Positions 50,742-59,692 of a stretch of DNA of 64,000 nt are shown one piece after another. The notes under the pieces are model-generated. The model was not told the DNA's origin. It saw only the letters and a list, made by a program, of their open reading frames with translations, and searched no databases. The number at the start of each line of letters is the position of its first letter. Within the stretch, counting starts at the first letter, position 1. The DNA comes from Lachnospiraceae bacterium (GTDB taxonomy: Bacteria; Bacillota; Clostridia; Lachnospirales; Lachnospiraceae): assembly GCA_902363665.1 (NCBI GenBank), contig CABJAW010000015.1, positions 1 to 64,000 on the forward strand, in the 5' to 3' direction. The position numbers and the translations under genes are program-made.

Positions 50742-52085
50742 ATGAAGAAAAGCATAAGAAAATGGATGGCTTTGGCACTGAGTGCAGCGTGTGCATTAGG
50801 TCTTGGAAGTGGAATTACTGGATTTGCGCAGGAAACAGAAACAGAGCAGATACAGGAGCATCCGGCTAAAGATGTAACGTATCTGACCGTATTTACTCCA
50901 CAGCAGTCCTGCTATATGAATATGGAAGATATTGTGAAAAAATATCAGGAGGAAGTGAATCCGAATTTCAATGTAGACTTTCAGTATGTTCCAGATCGTG
51001 CGGCGTATCTGCAGAAATTAAAGATCCTTGTTTCAAGTAATGAAGTTCCGGATATGTGGAATATTGACACGGATCCTTATGCGATTTCATTACTGGAAAA
51101 AGGATACGTACAAGAACTGACACCGACGATTGAAAAGTATGGATTACAGGATGTGTTTCAGGAAGCTCCGCTTGCATGGGGGCGAACAAGGGACGGTGCA
51201 CAGATTGGTATTCCGAATGACTTTCAGATTGAAGTATTCTGGTATAATACAGAACTTTTTGAGAAGGCAGGGGTAGAACCACCGGAAAATTGGGATGAGT
51301 TCATGGACGTGTGTGCAAAACTGAAAGAAAGTGGAACCGTTCCAATTGCAACATCTGGATTGGAGGCACCAGTATTGCTTCGCCTTCCACTTTTGTATAT
51401 GTATCGATACGGTGGAAATGATTTTCTTCTGGATCTTGCGAGGGGAAAACAGAAAATGAACAGTGAGGTTGGATTAAAGGCTGCACAGTTTCTGGCGGAT
51501 CTTGGTACAAAGGGCTATTTCCAGGAGAGCTTCGCAAGTGATGACTACACCACAAGCCGGGACTACTTCCTTTCTGGAAAAGCAGCAATGTACTTTATCG
51601 GGACTGGAGATTTTGCAAAATTTGTGTCGGACGATCTGAGTGAAGATGTTAAAGGAAAAATTGACTATTTTAAGATTCCAAAAGTAAATGAGGGTGAGAC
51701 ACAGGTCGGAAATCTCGATTTCATTTCAAACTCCTCAACGCCGATCGGTTTTTCAGCAGCTTCTTTTGATGAAGAAATGGAAAGCTTTATTAACTTCTAT
51801 GCGCACAACATTGGTGAAGTATGCGAAGGAAGATCTTTCCCTTGCGTAAAAGATGGTAAGGCACCGTCAGATGATCCACTTGCAGAGAAGCTTTCAGAAG
51901 ATATGGCTCAAGCGGACGGAGTAATTAATCTCCCAGATCTTGAGTTAGATCCAACTACAAATGAATTGTTTGGAAGTGAGGCAGTTTCCCTTTGCCTTGG
52001 TGCAATCACACCGGAAGAATTTGCAGAGGAGATTGATGCATCGATTGAGGCAAATGCAGCCGATTATTTTGGCACGAATGAATAA
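50742..52085 (+). CDS. Extracellular sugar-binding protein (CUT1 type)
   Basis: A 447-residue solute-binding protein. A signal peptide with 'ALSAACALGLGSG' gives C17 as a weak lipobox candidate, with no other lipobox visible. The mature part begins after an acidic Glu/Thr spacer, with 'VTYLTVFTPQQ' and later 'WDEFMDVCAKLKESGTVPIA', typical of CUT1 binding proteins. It overlaps the GH32-like gene by 8 bases. Divergent from the two permeases, regulated presumably by the YesMN pair downstream. Confidence 0.9.
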   Translation: MKKSIRKWMALALSAACALGLGSGITGFAQETETEQIQEHPAKDVTYLTVFTPQQSCYMNMEDIVKKYQEEVNPNFNVDFQYVPDRAAYLQKLKILVSSNEVPDMWNIDTDPYAISLLEKGYVQELTPTIEKYGLQDVFQEAPLAWGRTRDGAQIGIPNDFQIEVFWYNTELFEKAGVEPPENWDEFMDVCAKLKESGTVPIATSGLEAPVLLRLPLLYMYRYGGNDFLLDLARGKQKMNSEVGLKAAQFLADLGTKGYFQESFASDDYTTSRDYFLSGKAAMYFIGTGDFAKFVSDDLSEDVKGKIDYFKIPKVNEGETQVGNLDFISNSSTPIGFSAASFDEEMESFINFYAHNIGEVCEGRSFPCVKDGKAPSDDPLAEKLSEDMAQADGVINLPDLELDPTTNELFGSEAVSLCLGAITPEEFAEEIDASIEANAADYFGTNE

Positions 52086-53577
52086 GAAAGTAAAATACCG
52101 GTTCTGTTATGAGCCAGAGGATGGCTGGGTAGGCGATGTGATCCCGTGTTCGGACGGAAAAGAACTTTTTCTTTACTATTTGAAAGAAAAGAGAATTGAC
52201 GGAATTCCGGCAAATCGAACAACGTGGAACCTTCTTACAGGTACATCGCCTGTGGAGCTGAAAGAATATGGTATCGCGCTGCCGACCGGAGGAGAACAGG
52301 ATGTGGACAGGAGCTGCTATACAGGATCAATTGTGTATGCGGGAGATGGAATCTGGCATATGTATTATACAGCGCAGAATTCTGCAGACCCAAGATACTG
52401 GAAAAACGGGCGACCAATACAGTGTATTACACATGCGGAGAGCACAGATCGGAAGCGTTGGAAAAAAGATCCCCAATTTTTACTTAGGGCACCAGAAGGA
52501 TTTAATCCATGCGAATGGAGAGATCCATATGTTTATCGGAGCAGAGAGGAAGAAATCTGGAGAATGTTGGTTTCGGCACGTCCAATTTATGGATTGCTGC
52601 GAAGAGCCGGGTGTATCTACAGCCTGCGTTCGACAGATTTGAAAAGCTGGGAATGGGAAGGTGTCTTTTACGCACCGAATACCTATGAAATGCTGGAGTG
52701 TCCGGAATGCTTTCAGATGGGAGACAGGTGGTATCTTATTTTTTCCACTTTTTCTGAAAAATATGTAACCCATTATCGGATTGGTCAGTCGCCAACAGGT
52801 CCTTGGAAAATTCCAGGGAATGATACATTTGACGGGAGAGCGTTTTATGCAGGGAAAACAGCAGAACTTCAGGGAAAAAGAATGCTGTTTGGATGGATCC
52901 CAACCAGGAATGAAAACAGTGACTTTGGAAAATGGGAGTGGGCGGGAAGCCTTGGAGTCCATGAACTGTATCAGGAAGAAGATGGAACGCTTTCTGTACG
53001 AATGCCGGAAGCAATCAGAGCAGAGTGTAAAAAAACGATGTCTGTTATGCGTAAATCAATGATTGGACGTTACCTTTGGAGTAAAGACAATCTGCAGATT
53101 CAGGCGGAAGATCAGTACAGCGAAATTTTTTTTGAAAAACTGCCGCATTGCGGGTTAGTACAGGGAAAACTTTCCTTTTCTGAGAATACAAGAGCTTTTG
53201 GAATTCATCTTCATGCGGACACAAGCCTTGCCAGAGGATATTTTTACAGAATGGAACCACAGTATCAGAGAGTTGTATTCGACCAATGGCCAAGAAGTCA
53301 GTGGGAAGAGCCTGTTATTCCCAATTATTTTGAAAATGACCGCCCATTTGATGCAGGCCTGGAGAGACCGGTACAGTTAAAGGCGGGGATTCTGGTAGAA
53401 CTGGAACTGTTTATAGATGGGGATATTTGTATCCTTTATCTGGATAAAAAAGTGGCATTGACAGCAAGATGCAGTCATTATGACCGACCTCTTTTTGGAA
53501 TTTTTGCAGAGGGAGGAAGCGTGACAGTAATGAATCTGAAGTGTCAGACAGTCGATCAGAAGGAAAAAGAGAATTGA
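52078..53577 (+). CDS. GH32-like glycoside hydrolase (fructan-type, cytoplasmic)
   Basis: A 499-residue beta-propeller plus beta-sandwich enzyme. Family marks: 'PEDGWVGDVIPCSDGKELFLYYL', where the Asp of GD-x-x-P probably takes the place of the nucleophile in the usual NDPNG; 'EWRDPYVYRS' (the RDP motif); and 'MLECPECFQMGD' (the EC motif, acid/base Glu). The variation fits a distant GH32 subgroup. No signal peptide, so imported oligosaccharides are cut inside. ATG 52078 overlaps the binding-protein stop; an earlier ATG at 52036 has a better ribosome binding site (GAGGAG), so the start is uncertain. It ends in a GH32-type C-terminal sandwich. Confidence 0.8.
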   Translation: MNKKVKYRFCYEPEDGWVGDVIPCSDGKELFLYYLKEKRIDGIPANRTTWNLLTGTSPVELKEYGIALPTGGEQDVDRSCYTGSIVYAGDGIWHMYYTAQNSADPRYWKNGRPIQCITHAESTDRKRWKKDPQFLLRAPEGFNPCEWRDPYVYRSREEEIWRMLVSARPIYGLLRRAGCIYSLRSTDLKSWEWEGVFYAPNTYEMLECPECFQMGDRWYLIFSTFSEKYVTHYRIGQSPTGPWKIPGNDTFDGRAFYAGKTAELQGKRMLFGWIPTRNENSDFGKWEWAGSLGVHELYQEEDGTLSVRMPEAIRAECKKTMSVMRKSMIGRYLWSKDNLQIQAEDQYSEIFFEKLPHCGLVQGKLSFSENTRAFGIHLHADTSLARGYFYRMEPQYQRVVFDQWPRSQWEEPVIPNYFENDRPFDAGLERPVQLKAGILVELELFIDGDICILYLDKKVALTARCSHYDRPLFGIFAEGGSVTVMNLKCQTVDQKEKEN

Positions 53578-53606
53578 TAAAAATAAGACAGGGCTACTGT
53601 CACGGA

Positions 53607-53637
53607 AATACCGGAGCTTATGGCTGGCTCCGGTATT
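53607..53637. terminator. Hairpin between convergent GH32-like and yesN-like genes
   Basis: AATACCGGAGC (53607-53617) pairs with GCTCCGGTATT (53627-53637); the loop overlaps the stop codon of the minus-strand gene. No clear T-run, so termination is not certain. Confidence 0.45.
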
Positions 53638-55111
53638 CTGCGGCGGTAGTACCTGTTTTCTTTTTAAAGACCTGACAAAAATAACGCTGATCCTGATACC
53701 CACATTCCTGGGCAACTTCAAAAATTTTCAGATGAGTTGTTTTTAAGAGCAGCTTTGCTTTTTGGATGCGTTCGTTTGTGATATAGTCAAAAAGAGTGAC
53801 ACCTGTTGCTTTGTGAAAAGCATGGCTCAGGTAAGCCGGGTGCATGTTGACAGATGCTGCTACTGCATTGAGAGTAATGGGTTCTTTCAAATGATTTTTT
53901 ACGTAGGACTGACAGGAAAGAATTACCCTCTGCTGGTAGCCGGCATTTCTGTTCTGGAGAAGCTGGTGAATTTGTGAACAGAAATCCAGAAGGTGGTTCT
54001 GCATGGATTTCAGAGTAGCTAGGTCTGATACATGTGGGAAGAAGTCACGATCAAACAATTCATCGGAAGCAATATCAGGAAAGTCCTTCTGCGTATCGCA
54101 TTTAATGCTGTAGTAAAGCTCGAGACAAAAACCTTGAAGCCGTTGTGGTGTATATCCTTCGGCAATTGCCTGAGTAAATGCGTCATTGATTAGCTCTTTG
54201 GTCTGCTTTTCTGAGTCGGCATAAAGTAACTGATGTGTGATAGAGGCGATTCGATTTCTGTAGCTTTTTTTCTTGTCTTCTTGCAAACGAGCATAATGAG
54301 TTTGCTCTGAAAAGAAATCGCGCATTTCGGTAAGGTCGACAGCTTCCAGATAAGCCTCGGAGATTTTAGTACTGCTGTTCTGGATGGAACTGATGGTCCA
54401 GAAACACTTGGAAGGGAAATTATCGGAAATAAGTGCTAACTGCTGCGCTATATAGTCAGATTCATCTCTGGCCGGTGTTGCACCTGCGGCAGCACAAAAA
54501 ATAATGAATTCCCGGTGATTTTTCAAAATCGTAAAATCAGAAGGGCGATTATCAAGCTGTGAAAAAAAATCAGAAAGACGGTCGGAAAGGGAAGCAGTCT
54601 TTTTTTGTGGGATATGGATGACCGTCACAAAAAAGTTCTTGGCGGAAGGGAACGGGCTGTGAACAGGAACGCTTCCGTCGAGCACAGCTTCCACCCATTC
54701 CCTGCGTGCTTCCTGGTGGGGGGATGGTGAACGTAGCAGCTGCTCTAAAGCTTGCTGGGCTTTTTGGATAGAACACTCGATTTCGGAAATATTGACCGGT
54801 TTGATTAGATAATCAACAGCTTGTAGCTGCAACGCTTTTTTTGCGTATTCAAATTCGGTATATCCACTAAAGATGATAAAAGCACAGTGATATATTTCAA
54901 GGACACGCTCCATTACTTCTAACCCGTTTTTTTTTGGCATTTGAATGTCGATCATAACAACATCTGGGCGCAGTCTGAGAATTTTTTCTAATGCATCTTC
55001 CCCGTCCTGAGAGTATCCTATAACCTCACTGTTCAGGTCTTCCCAGCGGATGCTGCGAAGAAGACCAGTAATGACTTTGAATTCGTCATCAGCCAGAAAA
55101 ATTTTATACAA
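53618..55111 (-). CDS. YesN-type response regulator (receiver + AraC)
   Basis: A 497-residue regulator. The receiver domain begins 'YKIFLADDEFKVITGLL' with the acidic pair D7/D8 and the phospho-acceptor Asp in 'VVMIDIQMPKKNG'. A long middle region follows, and the C-terminal AraC double helix-turn-helix has 'ITLNAVAASVNMHPAYLSHAFHKATG' and 'IFEVAQECGYQDQRYFCQVFKKKTG'. It starts at TTG 55111, with GGAAGG nine bases before, two bases after the kinase stop. Family YesN regulators activate sugar-utilisation genes in response to YesM kinases. Confidence 0.9.
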   Translation of the reverse strand: MYKIFLADDEFKVITGLLRSIRWEDLNSEVIGYSQDGEDALEKILRLRPDVVMIDIQMPKKNGLEVMERVLEIYHCAFIIFSGYTEFEYAKKALQLQAVDYLIKPVNISEIECSIQKAQQALEQLLRSPSPHQEARREWVEAVLDGSVPVHSPFPSAKNFFVTVIHIPQKKTASLSDRLSDFFSQLDNRPSDFTILKNHREFIIFCAAAGATPARDESDYIAQQLALISDNFPSKCFWTISSIQNSSTKISEAYLEAVDLTEMRDFFSEQTHYARLQEDKKKSYRNRIASITHQLLYADSEKQTKELINDAFTQAIAEGYTPQRLQGFCLELYYSIKCDTQKDFPDIASDELFDRDFFPHVSDLATLKSMQNHLLDFCSQIHQLLQNRNAGYQQRVILSCQSYVKNHLKEPITLNAVAASVNMHPAYLSHAFHKATGVTLFDYITNERIQKAKLLLKTTHLKIFEVAQECGYQDQRYFCQVFKKKTGTTAAEYRSQP

Positions 55112-55113
55112 AG

Positions 55114-56862
55114 TTAAACACCTTCCTTTATGCTTAATTGGGTCAGACGGAGGGTAATTCGGCAACCCTTGGTAAAACTCATATCAAAAGAAAGACCACA
55201 GTCCGCTCCGTAGCAAAGCTGGATTCGTTCTCGAATATTTTTCAGGGCGTATCCGTTTTCTATGGCTTTTTCTGGAGAACAGGATAATCCGACACCGTCG
55301 TCTTCAACAGAAATCAGAAGAAAAGTACCGTCTGTTGTGGCAGAAATATGAATTGTACCATTCATTCCCTGTTCTGAAAGACCATGTTGCAGAGAATTTT
55401 CTACAAGAGGCTGCAGAAGAAATTTCAGGATTTTTTGATTGTACAATTCGAACGGAACATCAATTTTTGTGTGCAAGCTATCGCCAAAACGCATTTGTTG
55501 TATTGCAAGATAATTTGTAACAAGTTCCAACTCTTTTTCAAGTGTAATAAATTTTTCACCTTTATTCAAACTAAGCTTGAAGACATTTGACAGAGCAACA
55601 ACCATTTTCCCAATTTCATCTGCGTGATATTCCTGGGCAGTCCAAAAAATAGAATCCAGTGTGTTGTAGAGAAAGTGAGGATTAATTTGAGTTTGCAGAG
55701 CCATAAGTTCTGCTTCTTTTTCTTTGTAGAGAGATTGATATAAATTTTGAATCAACTGTTGGTTTTCTGCTACAACGCGTACCAATTCATTCCCAACCAG
55801 TCCGATTTCATCATTTGATGAAAAGGAGATGAAATCTGTCGAACGTCCATCACGTAGCGCTTCTACGTATTTCTTGAGCTTGCGCAGCGTGCGTGTCATT
55901 CCATTGCTGAAGATACACATCAGCAAGACACCGATCAGAAAACAGATGGCAGCGATGGTAAAGATTGTACGGCTGGAATTTTGCCGTTCCAGTAAAAATG
56001 GCGTATATGGAACAATGCAGGTAATTTTCCATCCGGAAGAATGATTGTCGACATGACGCACATAATATTTTTTTGTAAGTTCAACGATTCCATCCGTATG
56101 GAGCAGAGTCTGTTTCTCCATTGGAGACAGTGAAGCCTGAAATTCTTCAGTTGCAGGAGTATATTCGTAGATGGTATGCCCGTTTTGCGAGATAAGAATC
56201 TGGGCATTAAAGTCGACCTGAAGATTTTCGAAAATGCGGGAAAATGGAGAATCGCCAATTCCGGCAAGAAGAATCCCGATGGTTTCCGGATTGTTCATAT
56301 TCAGAACAGCTTTTGCATAAACCAGAAGATTGGAAGAAAATCCTGGAATCTCTGCGCCAGAATACCATGCACCTTTTCCGCGAAGCGAAAGGAGATCCTT
56401 ATACCAATCGGAAGCAATCAGTGTTGCGTAATTTTCGATTGGTTCGCCGGCCAGACTGCTGCGGTATTTCGTGATGGCAGTATGCTCGTTTGCGAGAAAG
56501 ATAATATCCAGAAAATCTTTATTGTTTGTGACATTAATCACTGTATTCCAAACGGAACGCTCTTTTCGGCGATAAGCTAACGAGTATTGCGGATCATTTT
56601 CGAGGAGAAGTGATTGTACGGAAGCATTTGTAGTAATTAAAGCAGAAGTACTTTCTATGTCATAGATAATGTAATCAATATTCTTGTCCACGAGAGCAAG
56701 TGTGGAATCAGTCATTTGCTGAAGTTTAAGGTTTATGCCGTCGCTGTAATTTCTGGATGAGAAACAGGCAAAAATAGCAAGCGGCAGGAGAAAAGTAACA
56801 GATGCCAGAATGACAAAACGGCGTCCAAGTGTTAGATAAATTCGTTTCTTTTTTTTCAGCAT
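55114..56862 (-). CDS. YesM-type sensor histidine kinase
   Basis: A 582-residue membrane kinase. Two transmembrane segments (about 15-35 and 285-305) enclose a large extracellular sensor of dCache type. A HAMP-like part follows, then a His_kinase domain with 'QTQINPHFLYNTLDSIFW' (phosphorylated His) and a HATPase with 'LLQPLVENSLQHGL' and 'DDGVGLS'. It is cotranscribed with the response regulator. The start at 56862 has GGGAGAT upstream; an upstream extension is not part of the family. Confidence 0.92.
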   Translation of the reverse strand: MLKKKKRIYLTLGRRFVILASVTFLLPLAIFACFSSRNYSDGINLKLQQMTDSTLALVDKNIDYIIYDIESTSALITTNASVQSLLLENDPQYSLAYRRKERSVWNTVINVTNNKDFLDIIFLANEHTAITKYRSSLAGEPIENYATLIASDWYKDLLSLRGKGAWYSGAEIPGFSSNLLVYAKAVLNMNNPETIGILLAGIGDSPFSRIFENLQVDFNAQILISQNGHTIYEYTPATEEFQASLSPMEKQTLLHTDGIVELTKKYYVRHVDNHSSGWKITCIVPYTPFLLERQNSSRTIFTIAAICFLIGVLLMCIFSNGMTRTLRKLKKYVEALRDGRSTDFISFSSNDEIGLVGNELVRVVAENQQLIQNLYQSLYKEKEAELMALQTQINPHFLYNTLDSIFWTAQEYHADEIGKMVVALSNVFKLSLNKGEKFITLEKELELVTNYLAIQQMRFGDSLHTKIDVPFELYNQKILKFLLQPLVENSLQHGLSEQGMNGTIHISATTDGTFLLISVEDDGVGLSCSPEKAIENGYALKNIRERIQLCYGADCGLSFDMSFTKGCRITLRLTQLSIKEGV

Positions 56863-56938
56863 AAAAATCTCCCTGTGTGAGACAAAATTAAACCGGATAT
56901 TACAGAACACGTTGTTGTTTGAACGCAGAGCGCGAAGC

Positions 56939-56996
56939 AACTGCATTCATGAGCAAGTAGCAAAGCGGATTGCAAATGTCCACTTTACGCAGTTAA
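56939..56996 (+). repeat. REP-like repeat copy with flanking arms
   Basis: AACTGC at 56939-56944 pairs with GCAGTT at 56989-56994; inside is GAGCAAGTAGCAAAGCGGAT then TGCAAATGTCCACTTTACG. This copy shows the complete outer stem of the family. Confidence 0.8.
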
Positions 56997-57099
56997 GCAA
57001 ATCAAGTATAACAGAAAATGGGAGAAAAAAGCTGAACAAAATAAAAGAAAAAAAATAAACACTCTGCACAAAAGCGGATAGAAATAAAAGGTGGGGCGC

Positions 57100-57128
57100 T
57101 TTACAAAGGCGTTTCATTCTGCTAAAAT
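57100..57128 (+). promoter_or_regulatory. Promoter of pgi
   Basis: TTTACA (57100-57105), 17-base spacer, TAAAAT (57123-57128), 80 bases before the ATG. Confidence 0.65.
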
Positions 57129-57208
57129 GGACAGCGTGTGGATGTCCCAAAATGAGGCAGATACAGAATGATTCAGTCAGGCAAAAGCAAAGAATAGGAG
57201 ATAAGGCC

Positions 57209-58558
57209 ATGGGAAACAAAGTAACATTTGATTATTCCAAAGTATCCGGTTTTGTAAAAGACACGGAAGTTGAGTCAATGAAAAAAATCGTTGCAGCAGC
57301 GAAAGAAGAGCTGGTATCACGCAACGGAGCAGGCAATGATTTCCTCGGATGGATCGACCTTCCGACGGATTATGATAAAGAAGAGTTCGCAAGAATCAAA
57401 AAGGCAGCAGAGAAGATCAAGAGCGACAGCGAGGTACTGGTAGTAATCGGTATCGGTGGTTCTTATCTTGGAGCAAGAGCGGCAATTGAGTTCCTGCGTC
57501 ATAACTTCTACAACATGGCTCCGAAGTCGGTACGCAAGACACCGGAAATTTATTTTGCAGGAAACAGCATCAGCAGCACCTACATCACACACCTGATGGA
57601 TGTCATCGGCGACCGTGATTTCTCTGTCAATGTCATTTCCAAATCCGGTACGACAACCGAGCCGGCAATCGCATTCCGTATCTTCAAGGAGATGCTGGAG
57701 AAGAAATACGGCAAGGCAGAGGCTGCAAAGCGTATCTATGCGACAACGGACAAGGCAAGAGGAGCATTGAAGAAACTGGCAACCGAGGAAGGTTATGAGA
57801 CTTTCGTTGTTCCGGATGATGTCGGAGGACGTTTCTCTGTTCTCACCGCAGTAGGACTTCTGCCGATCGCAGTCAGCGGAGCAGATATCGATAAACTGAT
57901 GGAGGGCGCAGCTTCCGGAAGAAAGCACGCACTTGAGGATGCATTTGAGGAGAACGATGCACTGCAGTATGCGGCATTGCGCAACATTCTTCTGCGCAAG
58001 GGCAAGACCATCGAGGTGCTTGCAAACTACGAGCCGAGCCTGCACTACGTATCTGAGTGGTGGAAGCAGCTGTACGGAGAGAGCGAAGGAAAAGACCAGA
58101 AGGGTATCTTCCCGGCATCTGTTGATCTGACCACAGACCTTCATTCCATGGGACAGTTCATCCAGGACGGCAACCGCATCCTGTTTGAGACGGTTCTGAA
58201 TGTAGAGGAGTCTCAGTGTGAGCTGACCGTAAACGAGGAGCCGGTAGATCTGGACGGCCTGAACTATCTGGCAGGCAAGACCGTTGATTTCGTAAATAAG
58301 AGCGCAATGAACGGAACAATCCTTGCACACACGGATGGAAATGTACCGAACCTGATGGTAAAGATCCCGAAGCAGGATGAGTTCTATCTTGGTCAGCTGT
58401 TCTACTTCTTCGAGTTTGCATGCGGCGTGAGCGGCTACACACTGGGTGTCAATCCGTTCAACCAGCCGGGCGTTGAGAGCTACAAGAAAAACATGTTTGC
58501 ACTTCTTGGCAAGCCGGGCTATGAGAAAGAAAGAGAAGAACTTCTGAAGAGACTGTAA
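57209..58558 (+). CDS. pgi: Glucose-6-phosphate isomerase
   Basis: A 449-residue glycolytic isomerase of the short bacterial GPI type. '[19 protein letters not shown]' (phosphate-binding), '[15 protein letters not shown]', '[16 protein letters not shown]' and '[11 protein letters not shown]' are the signatures. The ATG at 57209 follows AGGAGATAAG. Codon use is optimal and biased, in keeping with high expression. It is monocistronic with its own promoter and terminator. Confidence 0.97.
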   Translation: MGNKVTFDYSKVSGFVKDTEVESMKKIVAAAKEELVSRNGAGNDFLGWIDLPTDYDKEEFARIKKAAEKIKSDSEVLVVIGIGGSYLGARAAIEFLRHNFYNMAPKSVRKTPEIYFAGNSISSTYITHLMDVIGDRDFSVNVISKSGTTTEPAIAFRIFKEMLEKKYGKAEAAKRIYATTDKARGALKKLATEEGYETFVVPDDVGGRFSVLTAVGLLPIAVSGADIDKLMEGAASGRKHALEDAFEENDALQYAALRNILLRKGKTIEVLANYEPSLHYVSEWWKQLYGESEGKDQKGIFPASVDLTTDLHSMGQFIQDGNRILFETVLNVEESQCELTVNEEPVDLDGLNYLAGKTVDFVNKSAMNGTILAHTDGNVPNLMVKIPKQDEFYLGQLFYFFEFACGVSGYTLGVNPFNQPGVESYKKNMFALLGKPGYEKEREELLKRL

Positions 58559-58565
58559 GAAAGTG

Positions 58566-58600
58566 TGGGTGCTGCGGGCGATGTCTGCGGCACCCATTTT
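58566..58600 (+). terminator. Terminator of pgi
   Basis: TGGGTGC (58566-58572) pairs with GCACCCA (58590-58596), with a second inner GC/GC step, then TTTT. Confidence 0.8.
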
Positions 58601-58646
58601 GCTACCGCTTGGAGGCAGGTAAAATTTTGAGCACAGTTCGTGAAAT

Positions 58647-58697
58647 GACTGTGTTCATGAGCAGGCAGTGAACGCGAATTGCGAATGCCCGTTTTAC
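58647..58697 (+). repeat. REP-like repeat copy
   Basis: GTGTTCATGAGCAGGCAGTG followed by AACGCGAATTGCGAATGCCC and GTTTTACAGA is the same family as 56939; core diverged. It lies in the leader of the dehydrogenase gene. Confidence 0.65.
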
Positions 58698-58732
58698 AGA
58701 ATGCTTCTGAACAGCACAGAAAGGAAAAATAA

Positions 58733-59692
58733 ATGAAGATAGTGATTCTGGAGGCGGAGAGCCTCGGCGAGGATATGAAGCTGGATCGCTTTTTTGAGAT
58801 CGGGGAAGTGGCGATTTACGGAAAGACGACACTGGAGGAGCTGCCAGGGCGGATTGCGGAGGCGGACGCAGTGATCGTAAACAAGCTGCCGATGAATGAG
58901 GAGACGTTAAAAGACGCGCAGTATCTCAAATACATCGGGCTGACGGCAACCGGCACAAACAATATTGATTTTGATTATACGAATAAACGCGGCATCACGG
59001 TAACGAATGTAGCAGGGTATTCGACAGAGGTAGTTGCGCAGCACACATTTGCAATGACGCTATATCTGTTGGAGCACCTACGCTATTACGACGATTACGT
59101 AAGATCCGGGGAATACGCAAACAGTGATTCGTTCTGTCATATGGAGCGTAAATTCAGCGAGCTTTCCGGGAAGACCTGGGGGATCATCGGCCTTGGTGCG
59201 ATCGGCAAAAAAGTGGCGCAGATCGCAACAGCGTTCGGCTGTGAGGTTATCTATTATTCCGCATCGGGAAAGAAGCGCAGCGACGAGTACCGTCAGGTTG
59301 ATCTGGATACACTGCTGAAGGGGTCGGACATTGTTTCCTGTCATGCGCCGCTGAATGAAAAAACGTATCATCTTATGGATGCGGAGGCGTTCGGAAAGAT
59401 GAAAGAGACGGCGCTCTTTATCAACGTGGGACGCGGTCCGATCGTCAATGAAAAGGATCTGGCGAAGGCGCTGAAAAAAGGAAAAATTGCTGCTGCGGGA
59501 CTCGATGTACTCGAGGAAGAACCAATGCGGAAAGACAATCCGCTGCGCAAGCTGGAGGTTGGCGACCGTCTTCTGATCACGCCGCATATCGCATGGGCGG
59601 CAGTCGAGGCGCGCACGCGTCTGCTGCATGAGGTGTACAAAAATCTGAAAGCTTTCCAGAATGGAGAGAAACGGAATGTCTGCACGTACTGA
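58733..59692 (+). CDS. D-2-hydroxyacid dehydrogenase (glycerate dehydrogenase-like)
   Basis: A 319-residue NAD-dependent dehydrogenase. The Rossmann motif 'TWGIIGLGAIGKKVAQIA', the Arg in 'INVGRGPIVNE', the Glu in 'DVLEEEPM' and the catalytic His in 'LLITPHIAWAAVE' complete the family active site. It resembles hydroxypyruvate/glycerate and other D-2-hydroxyacid dehydrogenases; the substrate is not fixed by the sequence. AAAGGAA precedes the ATG. It overlaps the next gene by 17 bases. Confidence 0.93.
   Translation: MKIVILEAESLGEDMKLDRFFEIGEVAIYGKTTLEELPGRIAEADAVIVNKLPMNEETLKDAQYLKYIGLTATGTNNIDFDYTNKRGITVTNVAGYSTEVVAQHTFAMTLYLLEHLRYYDDYVRSGEYANSDSFCHMERKFSELSGKTWGIIGLGAIGKKVAQIATAFGCEVIYYSASGKKRSDEYRQVDLDTLLKGSDIVSCHAPLNEKTYHLMDAEAFGKMKETALFINVGRGPIVNEKDLAKALKKGKIAAAGLDVLEEEPMRKDNPLRKLEVGDRLLITPHIAWAAVEARTRLLHEVYKNLKAFQNGEKRNVCTY

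Noticed and set aside
57317..58597. 426-residue frame on the minus strand opposite pgi
   Set aside because: It is an antisense shadow caused by the strong codon bias of pgi; its sequence has no family features and no ribosome binding site.
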